Positions 8,544 through 16,803 of a stretch of DNA of 64,000 bases are shown here, piece by piece (the first letter of the stretch is position 1; the number at the start of each line of letters is the position of its first letter). The stretch is from an uncultured Bacteroidales bacterium (lineage in GTDB: Bacteria > Bacteroidota > Bacteroidia > Bacteroidales > Muribaculaceae), in NCBI GenBank assembly GCA_946412245.1, contig CAMKGM010000010.1, positions 1-64,000 on the forward strand, in the 5' to 3' direction. The translations under genes were made by a program, and so were the position numbers. The notes under the pieces were generated by a model that was given only the letters and a program-made list of their open reading frames with translations, was not told the origin of the DNA and searched no databases.

Positions 8544-9476
8544 ATGAAAAAGAAGGTCAGCATACTTGTTCCTTGCTACAACGAAGAAAAATCGTTGCCG
8601 GTGCTTTATGAGCAACTCAAGCAACTCATGGATGGTCATCAGGACTTTGAGTGGCAAGTGCTTTTGGTCGACGACGGGAGCAAGGACAGTACACTGCAGG
8701 TGTGCAAAACCTTGCGGCAAACAGATGATAGGGTGGCCTACATAGGCCTATCTCGCAACTTTGGGAAGGAACGTGCTATGCTTGCCGGCTTTGACCATGC
8801 GACGGGCGACTGCCTTGTGATTATGGATGCCGACCTGCAGCATCCTCCTCATGTAATCCCACAGATGCTGCAATACTGGCAAGATGGCTATGAAGATGTG
8901 TATGCCAAGCGCAATGACCGTGGCAAGGAGTCCTGGTTGCGTCGTAAACTCACCCTTGCCTACTACAAACTGCTACAGAAGTCGGCAAAAATAGATGTGC
9001 TACCCAATGTGGGCGACTTTAGGCTACTGGACCGCAAGTGCGTTGACGCACTGAAGACCATGCGCGAGAGCGAGCGCTACACCAAGGGGCTCTACTGCTG
9101 GATGGGATTCAAGAAGAAGGAAATCACCTTTGACCAGGGCGAACGCTATGCCGGCAAATCGTCGTTCAATTTCAGCCGCCTGATGGGTCTTGCCGTGAAC
9201 GGCATCACCTCCTATACAGTGGCGCCGCTACGCATTTCCACGATATTGGGGTTCATAGTCTCGATTTGCGCCTTTATCTATATGCTCTACGTGCTCATCA
9301 AGACATGCATTATGGGCGATCCTGTGCAGGGATTCCCGACGTTGGTGATACTCATCCTGTTTCTGGGCGGTGTTCAGTTGCTCGCGATAGGCATCATAGG
9401 TGAGTATTTGGCACGCATCTATCAGGAGACCAAGCATCGTCCCGTGTATCTCATCAGCGAGAAAGAGGGTTGTTAA
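8544..9476 (+). CDS. GtrB/DPM1-like polyprenyl-phosphate glycosyltransferase (GT2)
   Basis: A 310-residue enzyme expected to transfer a sugar from a nucleotide donor to undecaprenyl phosphate at the cytoplasmic face of the inner membrane. The start MKKKVSILVPCYNEEKSLP is the GT2 opening. LLVDDGSKDST, IGLSRNFGKERAMLAGFDHATGD and VIMDADLQHPP (DxD) are the donor-binding and catalytic motifs. Two C-terminal helices (STILGFIVSICAFIYMLYVLI and FPTLVILILFLGGVQLLAIGIIGEYLARIY) are typical of GtrB. The start was chosen because the promoter ends at 8518. The next gene (DUF6056) starts 20 bp downstream, so the two are probably cotranscribed. Confidence 0.9.
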   Translation: MKKKVSILVPCYNEEKSLPVLYEQLKQLMDGHQDFEWQVLLVDDGSKDSTLQVCKTLRQTDDRVAYIGLSRNFGKERAMLAGFDHATGDCLVIMDADLQHPPHVIPQMLQYWQDGYEDVYAKRNDRGKESWLRRKLTLAYYKLLQKSAKIDVLPNVGDFRLLDRKCVDALKTMRESERYTKGLYCWMGFKKKEITFDQGERYAGKSSFNFSRLMGLAVNGITSYTVAPLRISTILGFIVSICAFIYMLYVLIKTCIMGDPVQGFPTLVILILFLGGVQLLAIGIIGEYLARIYQETKHRPVYLISEKEGC

Positions 9477-9496
9477 TTACACATTAATGCGTTGAC

Positions 9497-11176
9497 ATGA
9501 ACAAAATGACTTTAAAAAACAATCATGTGACGGCCTGCTACATTATGCTTCTTGCACTGGCGGCTATTGTATTTTTCATCTTTAACTTGCACACGACGCT
9601 CAAGGGTGACGACTTGGGCTTTATGTATAATACCGTGGGTGGTGAGTTGCGGCCTGTGCAGTCGCTCAGCGACTTTTTCGCTGCTCTGTGGCAGCAGTAT
9701 CAAGACACGAATGGCCGCATGGCCGATGTGTTGTCGCGGTTCGTGTGCTGCATTGCCGGCAAAAGCATCTTCAATGTGCTCAATACGCTCATCTTTGTGC
9801 TCTTGCTGCACGCGCTCGTCAAGCGTATAGCCGGTCAGCGCTCGCTGTTTGCTCTGGCACTCACGCTGTTTTTTATACTGCTGTTGATTCCATTCCCCGG
9901 TGAAACCATGTTATGGATATGCGGTGCCACTAACTATATGTGGAATGCCACCTTCACACTGCTGTTGCTGAACTATGTGGCGAGTCGAGGCGACTCGGCA
10001 TTGCGCACCCGTGAGGCCGTGTTGCTGTTGCCGGCGGCACTCGTTGCCGGTTGGATGGGCGAAATTGTGACCTTGCCCACCGCAGCCGCTATGTGTTGTT
10101 ATTTGGTGCTGAACCGTCGCAAGGTCAACAAGCGACACATTCTCACTTTTATCGCTTACTCCATAGGCGTTGCTCTGATACTGGCTTCACCCGCAATTTG
10201 GGCACGTGCCGATGTGGAGTTGGGGAGTCAGAAATCGGTTGTTGAAATGGTGATAGGCCTGGCGCGTCGCTATGCTCGGTTTGTTATGCCCGCCCTGGGT
10301 CTTGCCGTGCTTGTGATTGCTCCATGTGTCAAGAAGAAATACCTCAAACAGTTAATAAGCATTGAGTCGCTTGCCCTCATTATCAGTACACTCATGCTCT
10401 TTGTAATTAATGACACCAAGAAAGATCGCGTCTACTTCTATGTCGCAATTCTGGGCTTCATTATCGTGGCGCGGTTCATTAATAATCTTGTTGCGCAGCG
10501 CAATAAAATACGCGTCATTTGCACATCTTTGCTTGTCTTTGCCTGCATTGCTCTTGCATTCAAAGCTCACAAGGCCATTCGTTCTTACCTCGATTTCCAC
10601 AATCAAGTGGAACAAGACATTCGGAAGGCCGGTGACAATTGCGTGCTGCACGACTACAAGTTTGCTCCCAACCGATGGGTGGCTGTGGCGCACTATGACA
10701 GTCAGAGTTTTAACTCCTATTACAATGTGTATAAGCAATATTATGGTAAGAAGCAAATAGCGTTTTTACGAGACGAGTCATATTCGCAATATCAAAAAGC
10801 CGACTTCCTTCAAGATGCAACCCCTGTACCGGTGCAATCGTCACAACCCGACATCATCGACACTATCTATGTGCTCCCCACTACGTTCTCCATCATTCCC
10901 ATTGAGCAGCAGCACATAGACCCCAATGGACTCTTTATGGACTTTGACCTTAGGAAAGGCGACAACCGACTCACACACGGTACCGCGAAGAATTATCACT
11001 TGATTGGTGCCTTGAAGGAACATAATTACCTGAGCTTCTTCTCGCTGCAACACAATGACGCTTGGTATCTGGTGATTCCTGCGGTGGAAGATGACGTGAC
11101 GCACCTGGCAATTCCCGTCATAGACAATGGCAAGCAAGTCAAAGTTGACATCACTTGCAATACAACCCAACCATAA
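9497..11176 (+). CDS. DUF6056-type polytopic membrane protein
   Basis: A 559-residue inner-membrane protein of the family annotated DUF6056. A first helix (residues ~14-31) is followed by [11 protein letters not shown], whose Asp-Asp just after the first helix recalls GT-C catalytic loops. About ten more hydrophobic segments follow, and the C-terminal ~170 residues are soluble. Genes of this kind often follow GtrB-like GT2 genes and may supply the flipped-sugar transferase (GtrC-type) activity; that role is inference. It starts 20 bp after the GT2 gene and ends 10 bp before ruvC. Confidence 0.7.
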   Translation: MNKMTLKNNHVTACYIMLLALAAIVFFIFNLHTTLKGDDLGFMYNTVGGELRPVQSLSDFFAALWQQYQDTNGRMADVLSRFVCCIAGKSIFNVLNTLIFVLLLHALVKRIAGQRSLFALALTLFFILLLIPFPGETMLWICGATNYMWNATFTLLLLNYVASRGDSALRTREAVLLLPAALVAGWMGEIVTLPTAAAMCCYLVLNRRKVNKRHILTFIAYSIGVALILASPAIWARADVELGSQKSVVEMVIGLARRYARFVMPALGLAVLVIAPCVKKKYLKQLISIESLALIISTLMLFVINDTKKDRVYFYVAILGFIIVARFINNLVAQRNKIRVICTSLLVFACIALAFKAHKAIRSYLDFHNQVEQDIRKAGDNCVLHDYKFAPNRWVAVAHYDSQSFNSYYNVYKQYYGKKQIAFLRDESYSQYQKADFLQDATPVPVQSSQPDIIDTIYVLPTTFSIIPIEQQHIDPNGLFMDFDLRKGDNRLTHGTAKNYHLIGALKEHNYLSFFSLQHNDAWYLVIPAVEDDVTHLAIPVIDNGKQVKVDITCNTTQP

Positions 11177-11186
11177 CCTTGTTGCC

Positions 11187-11771
11187 ATGACCCCCGATAC
11201 AGATATCAGAAACTACGAGCATGTTTTCATCGGCATTGATCCCGGTACCAATGTGATGGGTTACGGCATTTTGGGCGTTAACGGCAAGACGCCCTCGCTC
11301 ATTGCCATGGGTGTGCTCAAGTTGAGTCGTATGGATGATCACTACATGCGTCTGCATCGCATCTTTGAACGCGTCACTGGGCTCATCAACCAATATCTGC
11401 CCGACGAGATGGCCATTGAGGCGCCGTTCTACGGTAAGAATGTGCAGTCCATGCTCAAACTGGGCCGCGCGCAGGGTGTGGCCATGGCCGCGGCGCTCAA
11501 CTACGAGGTTCCTATCGCCGAGTATGAGCCGCGCAAAATCAAGCAGGCCATCACCGGCAACGGAGCCGCCAGCAAGGAGCAAGTGGCCGGTATGCTACAG
11601 CGCATTCTCAAGATTGATCAGAGCGAGATGCCTGACTTTCTGGATGCCACCGACGCGCTCGCCGCTGCCCTGTGCCACTTCTACGAGCGTCAGAAACCGG
11701 AATTCGCCCGTGGGCCCCAATCCTGGAAAGCCTTCATCGCCCAGCACCCCGACAAGGTTAAAGGTCTGTGA
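11187..11771 (+). CDS. ruvC: Crossover junction endodeoxyribonuclease RuvC
   Basis: A 194-residue Holliday-junction resolvase. The catalytic acidic residues are visible: Asp in [13 protein letters not shown], Glu in [13 protein letters not shown], and the paired Asp of [14 protein letters not shown]. The ATG at 11187 ([20 protein letters not shown]) is preferred to the longer frame from 11127, because the extension overlaps the previous gene and matches no family sequence. The 3' end overlaps the convergent carbonic anhydrase gene by 14 bp. No ruvA or ruvB is adjacent. Confidence 0.95.
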   Translation: MTPDTDIRNYEHVFIGIDPGTNVMGYGILGVNGKTPSLIAMGVLKLSRMDDHYMRLHRIFERVTGLINQYLPDEMAIEAPFYGKNVQSMLKLGRAQGVAMAAALNYEVPIAEYEPRKIKQAITGNGAASKEQVAGMLQRILKIDQSEMPDFLDATDALAAALCHFYERQKPEFARGPQSWKAFIAQHPDKVKGL

Positions 11772-12309
11772 TGACTTCTTGGAGGGCGCCGGTGGTGGAG
11801 TCGATGATGAAGCCGCGCACCGTCATGTCGGCAGGCATGAGCGGATGGGTCTTGATGGTCTCCACGGTGTTGCGCACCGAGTCCACGGGGTCGTGGAAGC
11901 CCTCGAGCCAGTGGTTCAGGTCGATGCCGCAGTTGCGCACGGTGTCGAGCGTCGCATCGGTCACTCCGCGGCCATTCATCTCGTGGTGAAAGTGGTCGAA
12001 GCTCATGTGGCAGGCACCGCAGTTCGAGTGCGCCACCACCATAATCTCTTCCACGCCCAGCTCGTAGACGGCCACCACCAGGCTGCGCATCGCCGAGTCG
12101 AAGGGCGAGATCACGAGTCCGCCGGCGTTCTTGATGATTTTGGCGTCGCCGTTCTTCAGCCCCAGTGCGGCGGGTAGCAGCTCGGTCAGGCGGGTGTCCA
12201 TGCAGGTGAGCACCGCCAGTTTCTTGTTGGGGTACTTGTCGGTGATGTACTGTTCGTAGCCCTTCTGTGCCACGAATTGCTTGTTGTATTCAATAATCTC
12301 GTCAATCAT
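11758..12309 (-). CDS. Beta-class carbonic anhydrase
   Basis: A 183-residue zinc enzyme interconverting CO2 and bicarbonate. The zinc ligands and catalytic dyad appear as LTCMDTRL (Cys, Asp-Arg) and [15 protein letters not shown] (His-x2-Cys). [29 protein letters not shown] is the usual core. The length fits the short type II-like beta-CA proteins of Firmicutes and Bacteroidota. It ends 14 bp inside the convergent ruvC gene and starts 7 bp from the HigA-like antitoxin stop codon, so it may be read through from the toxin-antitoxin promoter. Confidence 0.92.
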   Translation of the reverse strand: MIDEIIEYNKQFVAQKGYEQYITDKYPNKKLAVLTCMDTRLTELLPAALGLKNGDAKIIKNAGGLVISPFDSAMRSLVVAVYELGVEEIMVVAHSNCGACHMSFDHFHHEMNGRGVTDATLDTVRNCGIDLNHWLEGFHDPVDSVRNTVETIKTHPLMPADMTVRGFIIDSTTGALQEVITDL

Positions 12310-12316
12310 AGCTTGT

Positions 12317-12622
12317 TCAATAGATGGGTCTTACAACTTCTACTCTCATGCCGAGGGCCGCAACAATGCGGTAGAATGTGCCCACACTGGGCGTTATGAC
12401 TCCATTCTCAATTTTTGAAATGTACGACTTGGTGGTTTGTGTCCGAGCGGCCAGTTCTGCTTGAGTCACTTTGGCTTCTTTGCGTGCATCCTGAAGAATT
12501 TGACCCGAATAGAACGAGTATGCGGCTTCTTCGGCTTTTGCCCGCTCTAATGTGCCCTCCTTGCCAAATTTGGCATCCAGAACGGCATCATAGTCAACTA
12601 TTTTGTGATTGTTTGTCTGCAT
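12317..12622 (-). CDS. HigA-like antitoxin (XRE helix-turn-helix)
   Basis: 101 residues. The C-terminal half is a Cro/XRE helix-turn-helix: QILQDARKEAKVTQAELAARTQTTKSYISKIENGVITPSVGTFYRIVAALGM. The N-terminal ~40 residues (YDAVLDAKFGKEGTLERAKAEEAAYSFYSG) match the toxin-binding region of Bacteroidota HigA proteins. Its start lies 29 bp inside the toxin gene, the toxin-first order of HigBA pairs. It should neutralise the toxin and repress the shared promoter at 12941-12971. Confidence 0.9.
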   Translation of the reverse strand: MQTNNHKIVDYDAVLDAKFGKEGTLERAKAEEAAYSFYSGQILQDARKEAKVTQAELAARTQTTKSYISKIENGVITPSVGTFYRIVAALGMRVEVVRPIY

Positions 12623-12890
12623 AGTATGCCTCCTTGATTTTTAATGCTTTTTCTATTTCATTTTGTGGTGTCTTCTGGGTTTTTTTTTGAAAACCATTGA
12701 ATAGCACCACAATCTCTCCTTCATCGAAGATAAAGAACACTCTAAAGATGTTTCCTGCATAGATGGTCCGTAGCTCATAAACTCCGTCGCGTATGAGCTT
12801 GACGAACTTCTTGGGCAGTCGGTTTTGAGTCTTCAGCAACAGGAGACCGTATTGAATCTTTTCTTGCTCCTTCTCTTTAAGAGTCTGCAT
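12594..12890 (-). CDS. HigB/RelE-family toxin, 5' end broken by an in-frame stop
   Basis: 98 residues from an internal ATG: MQTLKEKEQEKIQYGLLLLK, LIRDGVYELRTIYAGNIFRVFFIFDEGEIVVLFNGFQKKTQKTP, the Gp49/HigB core of an mRNA interferase. Upstream in the same frame, an ATG at 12933-12935 gives MKRKN, then TAG (12918-12920), then TYGGYFEAF leading directly into MQTL. Family members normally begin at the MKRK-like position with a Y..YF..F segment, so the true N-terminus (15 codons) is separated by a nonsense codon. The toxin is either inactive or made from the internal start without its first beta strand. Arg and Lys residues of the core are retained. Confidence 0.8.
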   Translation of the reverse strand: MQTLKEKEQEKIQYGLLLLKTQNRLPKKFVKLIRDGVYELRTIYAGNIFRVFFIFDEGEIVVLFNGFQKKTQKTPQNEIEKALKIKEAYYADKQSQNS

Positions 12891-12940
12891 GAAGGCCTCA
12901 AAATAGCCGCCGTACGTCTAATTTTTACGCTTCATAGATG

Positions 12941-12971
12941 CAAAGTTATGAAAAGTTGTCAAATATTGCAA
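12941..12971 (-). promoter_or_regulatory. Predicted promoter of the higBA pair
   Basis: Minus-strand -33 TTG (12969-12971), 20-bp spacer, -7 TAACTTTG (12941-12948). The old toxin ATG (12935) lies 6 bp past the -7 box, so the original message would be nearly leaderless. Confidence 0.7.
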
Positions 12972-13035
12972 CTTTTTGGCTATTTTTTCGAAAAATCGCT
13001 TCCCTCAACCCTCAACCGTGAGCAACGCTCGAGTT

Positions 13036-14076
13036 TTAGAAGGTGACGCGGCGTTCGGGAGCGGCGAAGGAGCAGAAGCGGGCGGTGGCATTGGTGATGT
13101 AGAGTATGGCCATGTTGCCGTCGTCGGCGCTGTACATCGACTTGAGGCTAGGGTTGCGGTTGAGGAACTCCTCCTTGGTAGCGAGGGTGTCATCGGTCAC
13201 GAGTGTACCGCTCAGTCGCATCCATTCGCTGCCCGAGGGTTTGAGGGCGCAGATTTCAAACTTGCCGTTGGCGGCCATCTGCTTGTAGACGTCCTTCACT
13301 TTGCCGGTCATGATGTAGAGTCGGCCGTTGATGATCTCGGAAACGCCGAAGGGGCGCACCCGTGGTTGGTCGCCGTCGACAGTGGCGATGTAGAAGGCTC
13401 CACACTCCTTGAGGTAGGCCTGCACCTGTTGCATGTTTTGTTCCATAGTTTTCAGTTTTATGAGTTGTTGTTCAGTGGCTTGATCGAGTTGGGCCTTTAT
13501 CTCGCGTTCGAAGATGCCGCGCTCCACGATGCGGTAGTGGGGTTGGTAGGCGTTGCGGAACTCGGGCGAGTGGCTGATGGCATACAGGCCGGCATTGAGC
13601 ACGCTGTCAATGAAGCTGCGGTCTTGGTCGTAGCGTGGAAGGTTCAGATGCATGGCATCGATGGTGCGTGCCATCTTGCGCCACTGTTTTGCCCACGATT
13701 TCACGGTGGGGTGCTTGCCGTTGGCGCTACGCACAAAGGCATCAAGTAGTGCCTGCTTGGTGATGATGCCTTGCTGCACGGCGCTCAGGTTCACGCGCAC
13801 ATGGCGGCCTTGCGTTCCGCACGGCTCGTAGTAGGGCAGTACCGCTGCTCCCTCGATGGGCGTGGCGAGTTCCTTGTCGAGGTAGGCCTCGACGGCAGCA
13901 CGGTCGCTGATGAGGTGCTCTGGACCCATAAAGTCCTGAAAACATGACTTGTAGATGTCGATGAGCCGCGACTGCGGATAGGAACTGAGTTGTCGGTTCA
14001 CGAAGTCTTTCATGTCCTGTGCCTGCACGAGGGTGGCTATGCAAGCCAGTGCTAATGCTAAAATGGTCTTTTTCAT
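13036..14076 (-). CDS. Secreted two-domain protein with C-terminal PNPOx-like flavin-binding fold
   Basis: About 346 residues from ATG 14076 (MKKTILALALACIATLVQAQ, signal peptide). Residues ~22-215 form an unrecognised domain (FVNRQLSSYPQSRLIDIYKSCFQDFMGPEHLI, PYYEPCGTQGRHVRVNL, HPTVKSWAKQWRKMARTI). A linker at ~215-235 resembles a coiled coil (AQLDQATEQQLIKLKTMEQNMQQV). The last ~115 residues are a pyridoxamine-phosphate-oxidase-like split barrel (FYIATVDGDQPRVRPFGV, GRLYIMTGKVKDVYKQMAANGKFEI, WMRLSGTLV). PNPOx-fold proteins usually bind FMN, F420 or haem in the cytosol, so export of one fused to another domain is unusual. The longer frame from 14127 adds a non-signal extension and is less likely. 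Confidence 0.7.
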   Translation of the reverse strand: MKKTILALALACIATLVQAQDMKDFVNRQLSSYPQSRLIDIYKSCFQDFMGPEHLISDRAAVEAYLDKELATPIEGAAVLPYYEPCGTQGRHVRVNLSAVQQGIITKQALLDAFVRSANGKHPTVKSWAKQWRKMARTIDAMHLNLPRYDQDRSFIDSVLNAGLYAISHSPEFRNAYQPHYRIVERGIFEREIKAQLDQATEQQLIKLKTMEQNMQQVQAYLKECGAFYIATVDGDQPRVRPFGVSEIINGRLYIMTGKVKDVYKQMAANGKFEICALKPSGSEWMRLSGTLVTDDTLATKEEFLNRNPSLKSMYSADDGNMAILYITNATARFCSFAAPERRVTF

Positions 14077-14205
14077 GTTGAGAGTCATATTTTTGCGTAA
14101 AAATACAAAAAATACTCCAACTCCCATACATGTGACCTCCGAAAATTTAGGTGGAAGAGAGGTAGGAGTGTGGGGGTGGTTGCCAGATTGCAGTGGAGTG
14201 GCCAG

Positions 14206-15642
14206 TTATTCCCAGCATTCGAGGTCGTGGGCGATTTCGGGCAGTTTGTCGCGGGTGAAGGTTGGGTCTTTGATTCCTTGTCGTTTCTGGGTGCGGTAGT
14301 CGTTGAGCAGTCTGAAAGCATACTTGCCGAGCACTGCGATAGCCACCAGGTTGCAAGCGGTGAGCAGTGCCATGCACACATCGGCCAAGCTCCACGCAAG
14401 GTCCAGGCTCGCTAATGCGCCGAAAATTACCATCACGCCGCCCGATAAGAAGCGGAACACCTGCAGCACCCAGCGCTTGCGTGTGAGGAAGCGCACATTT
14501 GACTCACCATAGTAGTAGTTGCCTATGATACTGCTGAATGCAAAGAAGAAGATGGCGATGGCGACCACGATGGTGCCGGCATTGCCAATCTCGCTATTCA
14601 TAGCTTTCTGGGTGAGGTTGATGCCATTGAGATTGGGGTCGGTGTAGAGTCCGCTGATTAGGATAATGAAAGCGGTGCAACTGCACACGAGCAAGGTGTC
14701 GGTGAAGACGCCCAGCGACTGGATGAGTCCTTGCTTGACGGGGTGAGACACATGGGCCGTGGCTGCAACATTAGGCGCCGAACCCTCGCCGGCCTCGTTG
14801 CTGAAGAGTCCTCGCCTGATGCCGTGCATCATGGTGACGCCTATGGCACCGCCGGCAAACTGCCCCAGGCCAAATGCGCTCTCAAAGATGACGTTAAACA
14901 CATGGGGCACCTTGTCGATGTTCATTCCGACGATGACTACGGCGAGCAGGAAGTAACTGATGGCCATGAAAGGAACAACCACACTGCTGAAGTAGGCGAT
15001 GCGGTGTATGCCGCCAAACACGATGATCAGTGCCACACCGGCAAGGACGATGCCCACAATCGTGGGTTCGAACCCGAATGCTTGGTTCATGGCGCCGCAA
15101 ATGGTGTTGGACTGGATGGAGTTGTAGGAGAGTCCGAAGGTGAGTGTCATCAAGACGGCAAACAGTGCTGCCATGGGTTTGCTGTGCATGCCATGCAAGA
15201 TGTAGTAGGCCGGTCCGCCAATGAACGATTTTTCGCCTTGACGCTTATAGAGTTGCGCGAGTGTTGACTCTACAAAAGCCGTTGCGGCGCCAATGAGGGC
15301 GATGACCCACATCCAGAAGATGGCTCCGGGTCCGCCCACGGCGATGGCAGTGGCCACGCCGGCGAGGTTGCCGGTGCCCACACGGGTGGCGACCGACACA
15401 GCAAATGCCTGAAATGAGGAGATGTGCTTGTGGCCGGTTGGCTGCTTGCCTGCGGTGGAAGTGGAGTCGCCCAGCAGTCGCACCATCTCACCGATCATAC
15501 GGAACTGGACAAACCGTGTTCGCCAAGTGAAGTAAAAACCGAGGATGATGAGTGCACCAATGAGTATGTAGGTCCACAGGAAGTTATTGATGTGTTCCAG
15601 CGTGAGATTGAGCCAGCTGTCGGGTGCGAAGATATCGTTCAT
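14206..15642 (-). CDS. Sodium/alanine (AGCS family) symporter
   Basis: A 478-residue inner-membrane transporter that couples alanine or glycine uptake to sodium. The family signature is clear: FQAFAVSVATRVGTGNLAGVATAIAVGGPGAIFWMWVIALIGAATAFVESTLAQLYK, then GGPAYYI, and GLFSNEAGEGSAPNVAATAHVSHPVKQG. Ten or so membrane segments are visible. The gene starts 15 bp after the mazG stop codon in the same direction and is probably cotranscribed with it. Confidence 0.92.
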   Translation of the reverse strand: MNDIFAPDSWLNLTLEHINNFLWTYILIGALIILGFYFTWRTRFVQFRMIGEMVRLLGDSTSTAGKQPTGHKHISSFQAFAVSVATRVGTGNLAGVATAIAVGGPGAIFWMWVIALIGAATAFVESTLAQLYKRQGEKSFIGGPAYYILHGMHSKPMAALFAVLMTLTFGLSYNSIQSNTICGAMNQAFGFEPTIVGIVLAGVALIIVFGGIHRIAYFSSVVVPFMAISYFLLAVVIVGMNIDKVPHVFNVIFESAFGLGQFAGGAIGVTMMHGIRRGLFSNEAGEGSAPNVAATAHVSHPVKQGLIQSLGVFTDTLLVCSCTAFIILISGLYTDPNLNGINLTQKAMNSEIGNAGTIVVAIAIFFFAFSSIIGNYYYGESNVRFLTRKRWVLQVFRFLSGGVMVIFGALASLDLAWSLADVCMALLTACNLVAIAVLGKYAFRLLNDYRTQKRQGIKDPTFTRDKLPEIAHDLECWE

Positions 15643-15657
15643 AGTTAGTAGGTTGAT

Positions 15658-15984
15658 TTAGCGGTTGTCGCCCTGGCCGTGGAGCAGGTTGCGGTCCTGA
15701 CGGGAGTGGATTTTATCTATATTCATCTGCGCTACGTCGTCAAGGTCAAGGCCCAGGTCGCCGGCGATGGCTGCGATATACCAAAGCACATCGCCCAGTT
15801 CCTTGGCGAGTTCGCGGGTGGTGTCGGGGTCGAAGACTCCTTGTTTGTCGCGAATGGTCTTTTTCACTTTCTCGGCCACTTCGCCGGTCTCACCGGCGAG
15901 GCCTATGGTGGGGTACACCACCTTCATGTCGTGGGGATAGATGGCGGTGCCACGAGCCGCCTGCTGATATTCGTTGAATGTCAT
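15658..15984 (-). CDS. MazG-like nucleotide pyrophosphohydrolase
   Basis: A 108-residue single-domain all-alpha NTP pyrophosphatase. The metal-binding ExxE...ExxD pattern is visible in GLAGETGEVAEKVKKTIRDKQ and LAKELGDVLWYIAAIAGDLGLDLDDVAQMNIDKI. Single-domain members hydrolyse non-canonical or excess nucleoside triphosphates to monophosphates; the exact substrate cannot be read from sequence. The start MTFNEYQQAARGTAIYP fits family starts. It is first in a probable two-gene unit with the AGCS symporter. Confidence 0.9.
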   Translation of the reverse strand: MTFNEYQQAARGTAIYPHDMKVVYPTIGLAGETGEVAEKVKKTIRDKQGVFDPDTTRELAKELGDVLWYIAAIAGDLGLDLDDVAQMNIDKIHSRQDRNLLHGQGDNR

Positions 15985-16011
15985 TGTTGCTTTATTTCTG
16001 TTAGTTTTTTA

Positions 16012-16019
16012 CAAAAATA
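16012..16019 (-). promoter_or_regulatory. Predicted -7 box for mazG
   Basis: Minus-strand TATTTTTG, ~28 bp upstream of the ATG at 15984. No clear TTG at the right spacing. Confidence 0.45.
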
Positions 16020-16117
16020 CAAATTTTTGCCGATAATCGAAACACAGAGGGGATAATTTTTGCAATTGTGCTACGATGAGCGCTTATAAATGGGTTAGAC
16101 CCCCAACTGCGTTACGA

Positions 16118-16184
16118 TAAAAGGGGACACAAGGGAAGCGTGGGAAGCGCGGGAAAAGCGGGAATTTTGGGAAAAGCGCTTTTC
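16118..16184. repeat. G-rich degenerate repeat ending in a perfect palindrome
   Basis: A run of GGGAAGCG / GGGAAAAGCG units covers ~16130-16180 and ends in GAAAAGCGCTTTTC (16171-16184), a perfect 14-bp palindrome. A similar TTCCC-rich stretch occurs at 56870-56905. It lies between mazG and the small repeat ORF. Confidence 0.5.
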
Positions 16185-16197
16185 TTAACTAATTGAT

Positions 16198-16425
16198 TTA
16201 CAGGTGTGTGATGTGATTTTGGAATTTAGAGTGGCTATGATTGATTGTACCGCAATCGTGGTTTTTTGTACCGCAATCGTGATTTTCCGTACCGCGAACG
16301 TGTGGTATTGTACCGCGATCGATGGCTTCTTCCCACTCGAGGTCTTCGGCGGTGGCAAAGCGGTTTCGGTTTCCGTCGATGAGCCTTGCGATGGCTGCAT
16401 AGCAAGTTTTGGGTTGTGTTTTCAT
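16198..16425 (-). CDS. Possible small protein with 7-residue C-terminal repeats
   Basis: 75 residues: MKTQPKTCYAAIARLIDGNRNRF, ATAEDLEWEEAIDRGTI, then a repeat region GTENHDC, GTKNHDC, GTINHSH, encoded by exact 21-bp periodicity. No family is recognised. The N-terminal ~40 residues look protein-like. A TATCTTCG -7-like box lies in the 46-bp repeat just upstream. The heptad repeats could arise by microsatellite expansion inside the gene. It could also be non-coding. Confidence 0.4.
   Translation of the reverse strand: MKTQPKTCYAAIARLIDGNRNRFATAEDLEWEEAIDRGTIPHVRGTENHDCGTKNHDCGTINHSHSKFQNHITHL
16247..16330. repeat. Four 21-bp tandem repeats
   Basis: GTACCGC starts at 16247, 16268, 16289 and 16310, so the period is exactly 21 bp. 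Units 1 and 2 share GTACCGCAATCGTG; units 3 and 4 are diverged. The period equals two helical turns and seven codons, and the repeats lie inside the small minus-strand ORF. Confidence 0.75.
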
Positions 16426-16455
16426 GATAATGGATAATTAATGTTCGTATGCGAG

Positions 16456-16501
16456 GGCGAAGATAGTGGAAAGCCGGGGGTGGCGCGATGGTAATAACAC
16501 A
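16456..16501. repeat. 46-bp dispersed repeat, copy B
   Basis: Gap-free match to 1643-1688 (36/46 identical), ~30 bp upstream of the small minus-strand ORF start at 16425. From 16502 to 16685 no feature could be supported. Confidence 0.6.
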
Positions 16502-16687
16502 GTTTAGTAGAATATTAGAGCAGTAGACGTGACGGGGACATTAAGGTGGATGGTGATACAAGGCACAGCCTTGTACTGCAAGAACAACGGGTGGCACACA
16601 ACCGTGGATGTATTGGATGCATGCGCCATCAAACAAGCAATAGAGAACAATTTTTCGACCGATTTAAAGCAGAACTATAAATTTGTC

Positions 16688-16720
16688 AAAAAAAGATGCG
16701 GCATCCTTCTTGGTGCCGCA
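16688..16720 (-). terminator. Rho-independent terminator of the secreted-protein operon
   Basis: Stem TGCGGCA / TGCCGCA (16697-16703 with 16714-16720) followed on the minus strand by seven T (16688-16694). It is ~85 bp past the stop codon at 16804. Confidence 0.75.
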
Positions 16721-16803
16721 GTGATGATACTTAGCATGAAAGATTATGCCTGAATAATCTTAGTGCGATATTAACAGTCCTTAGTTGTTGCCGTGAACTA
16801 AAG

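Noticed and set aside
16247-16330. Candidate CRISPR array
   Set aside because: Repeats are contiguous with no unique spacers; simple 21-bp tandem repeats. The same reasoning excludes 33773-33817 and 34971-35010.
16529-16753. 74-residue plus-strand frame
   Set aside because: No homology features, spans the minus-strand terminator, no promoter or start context.
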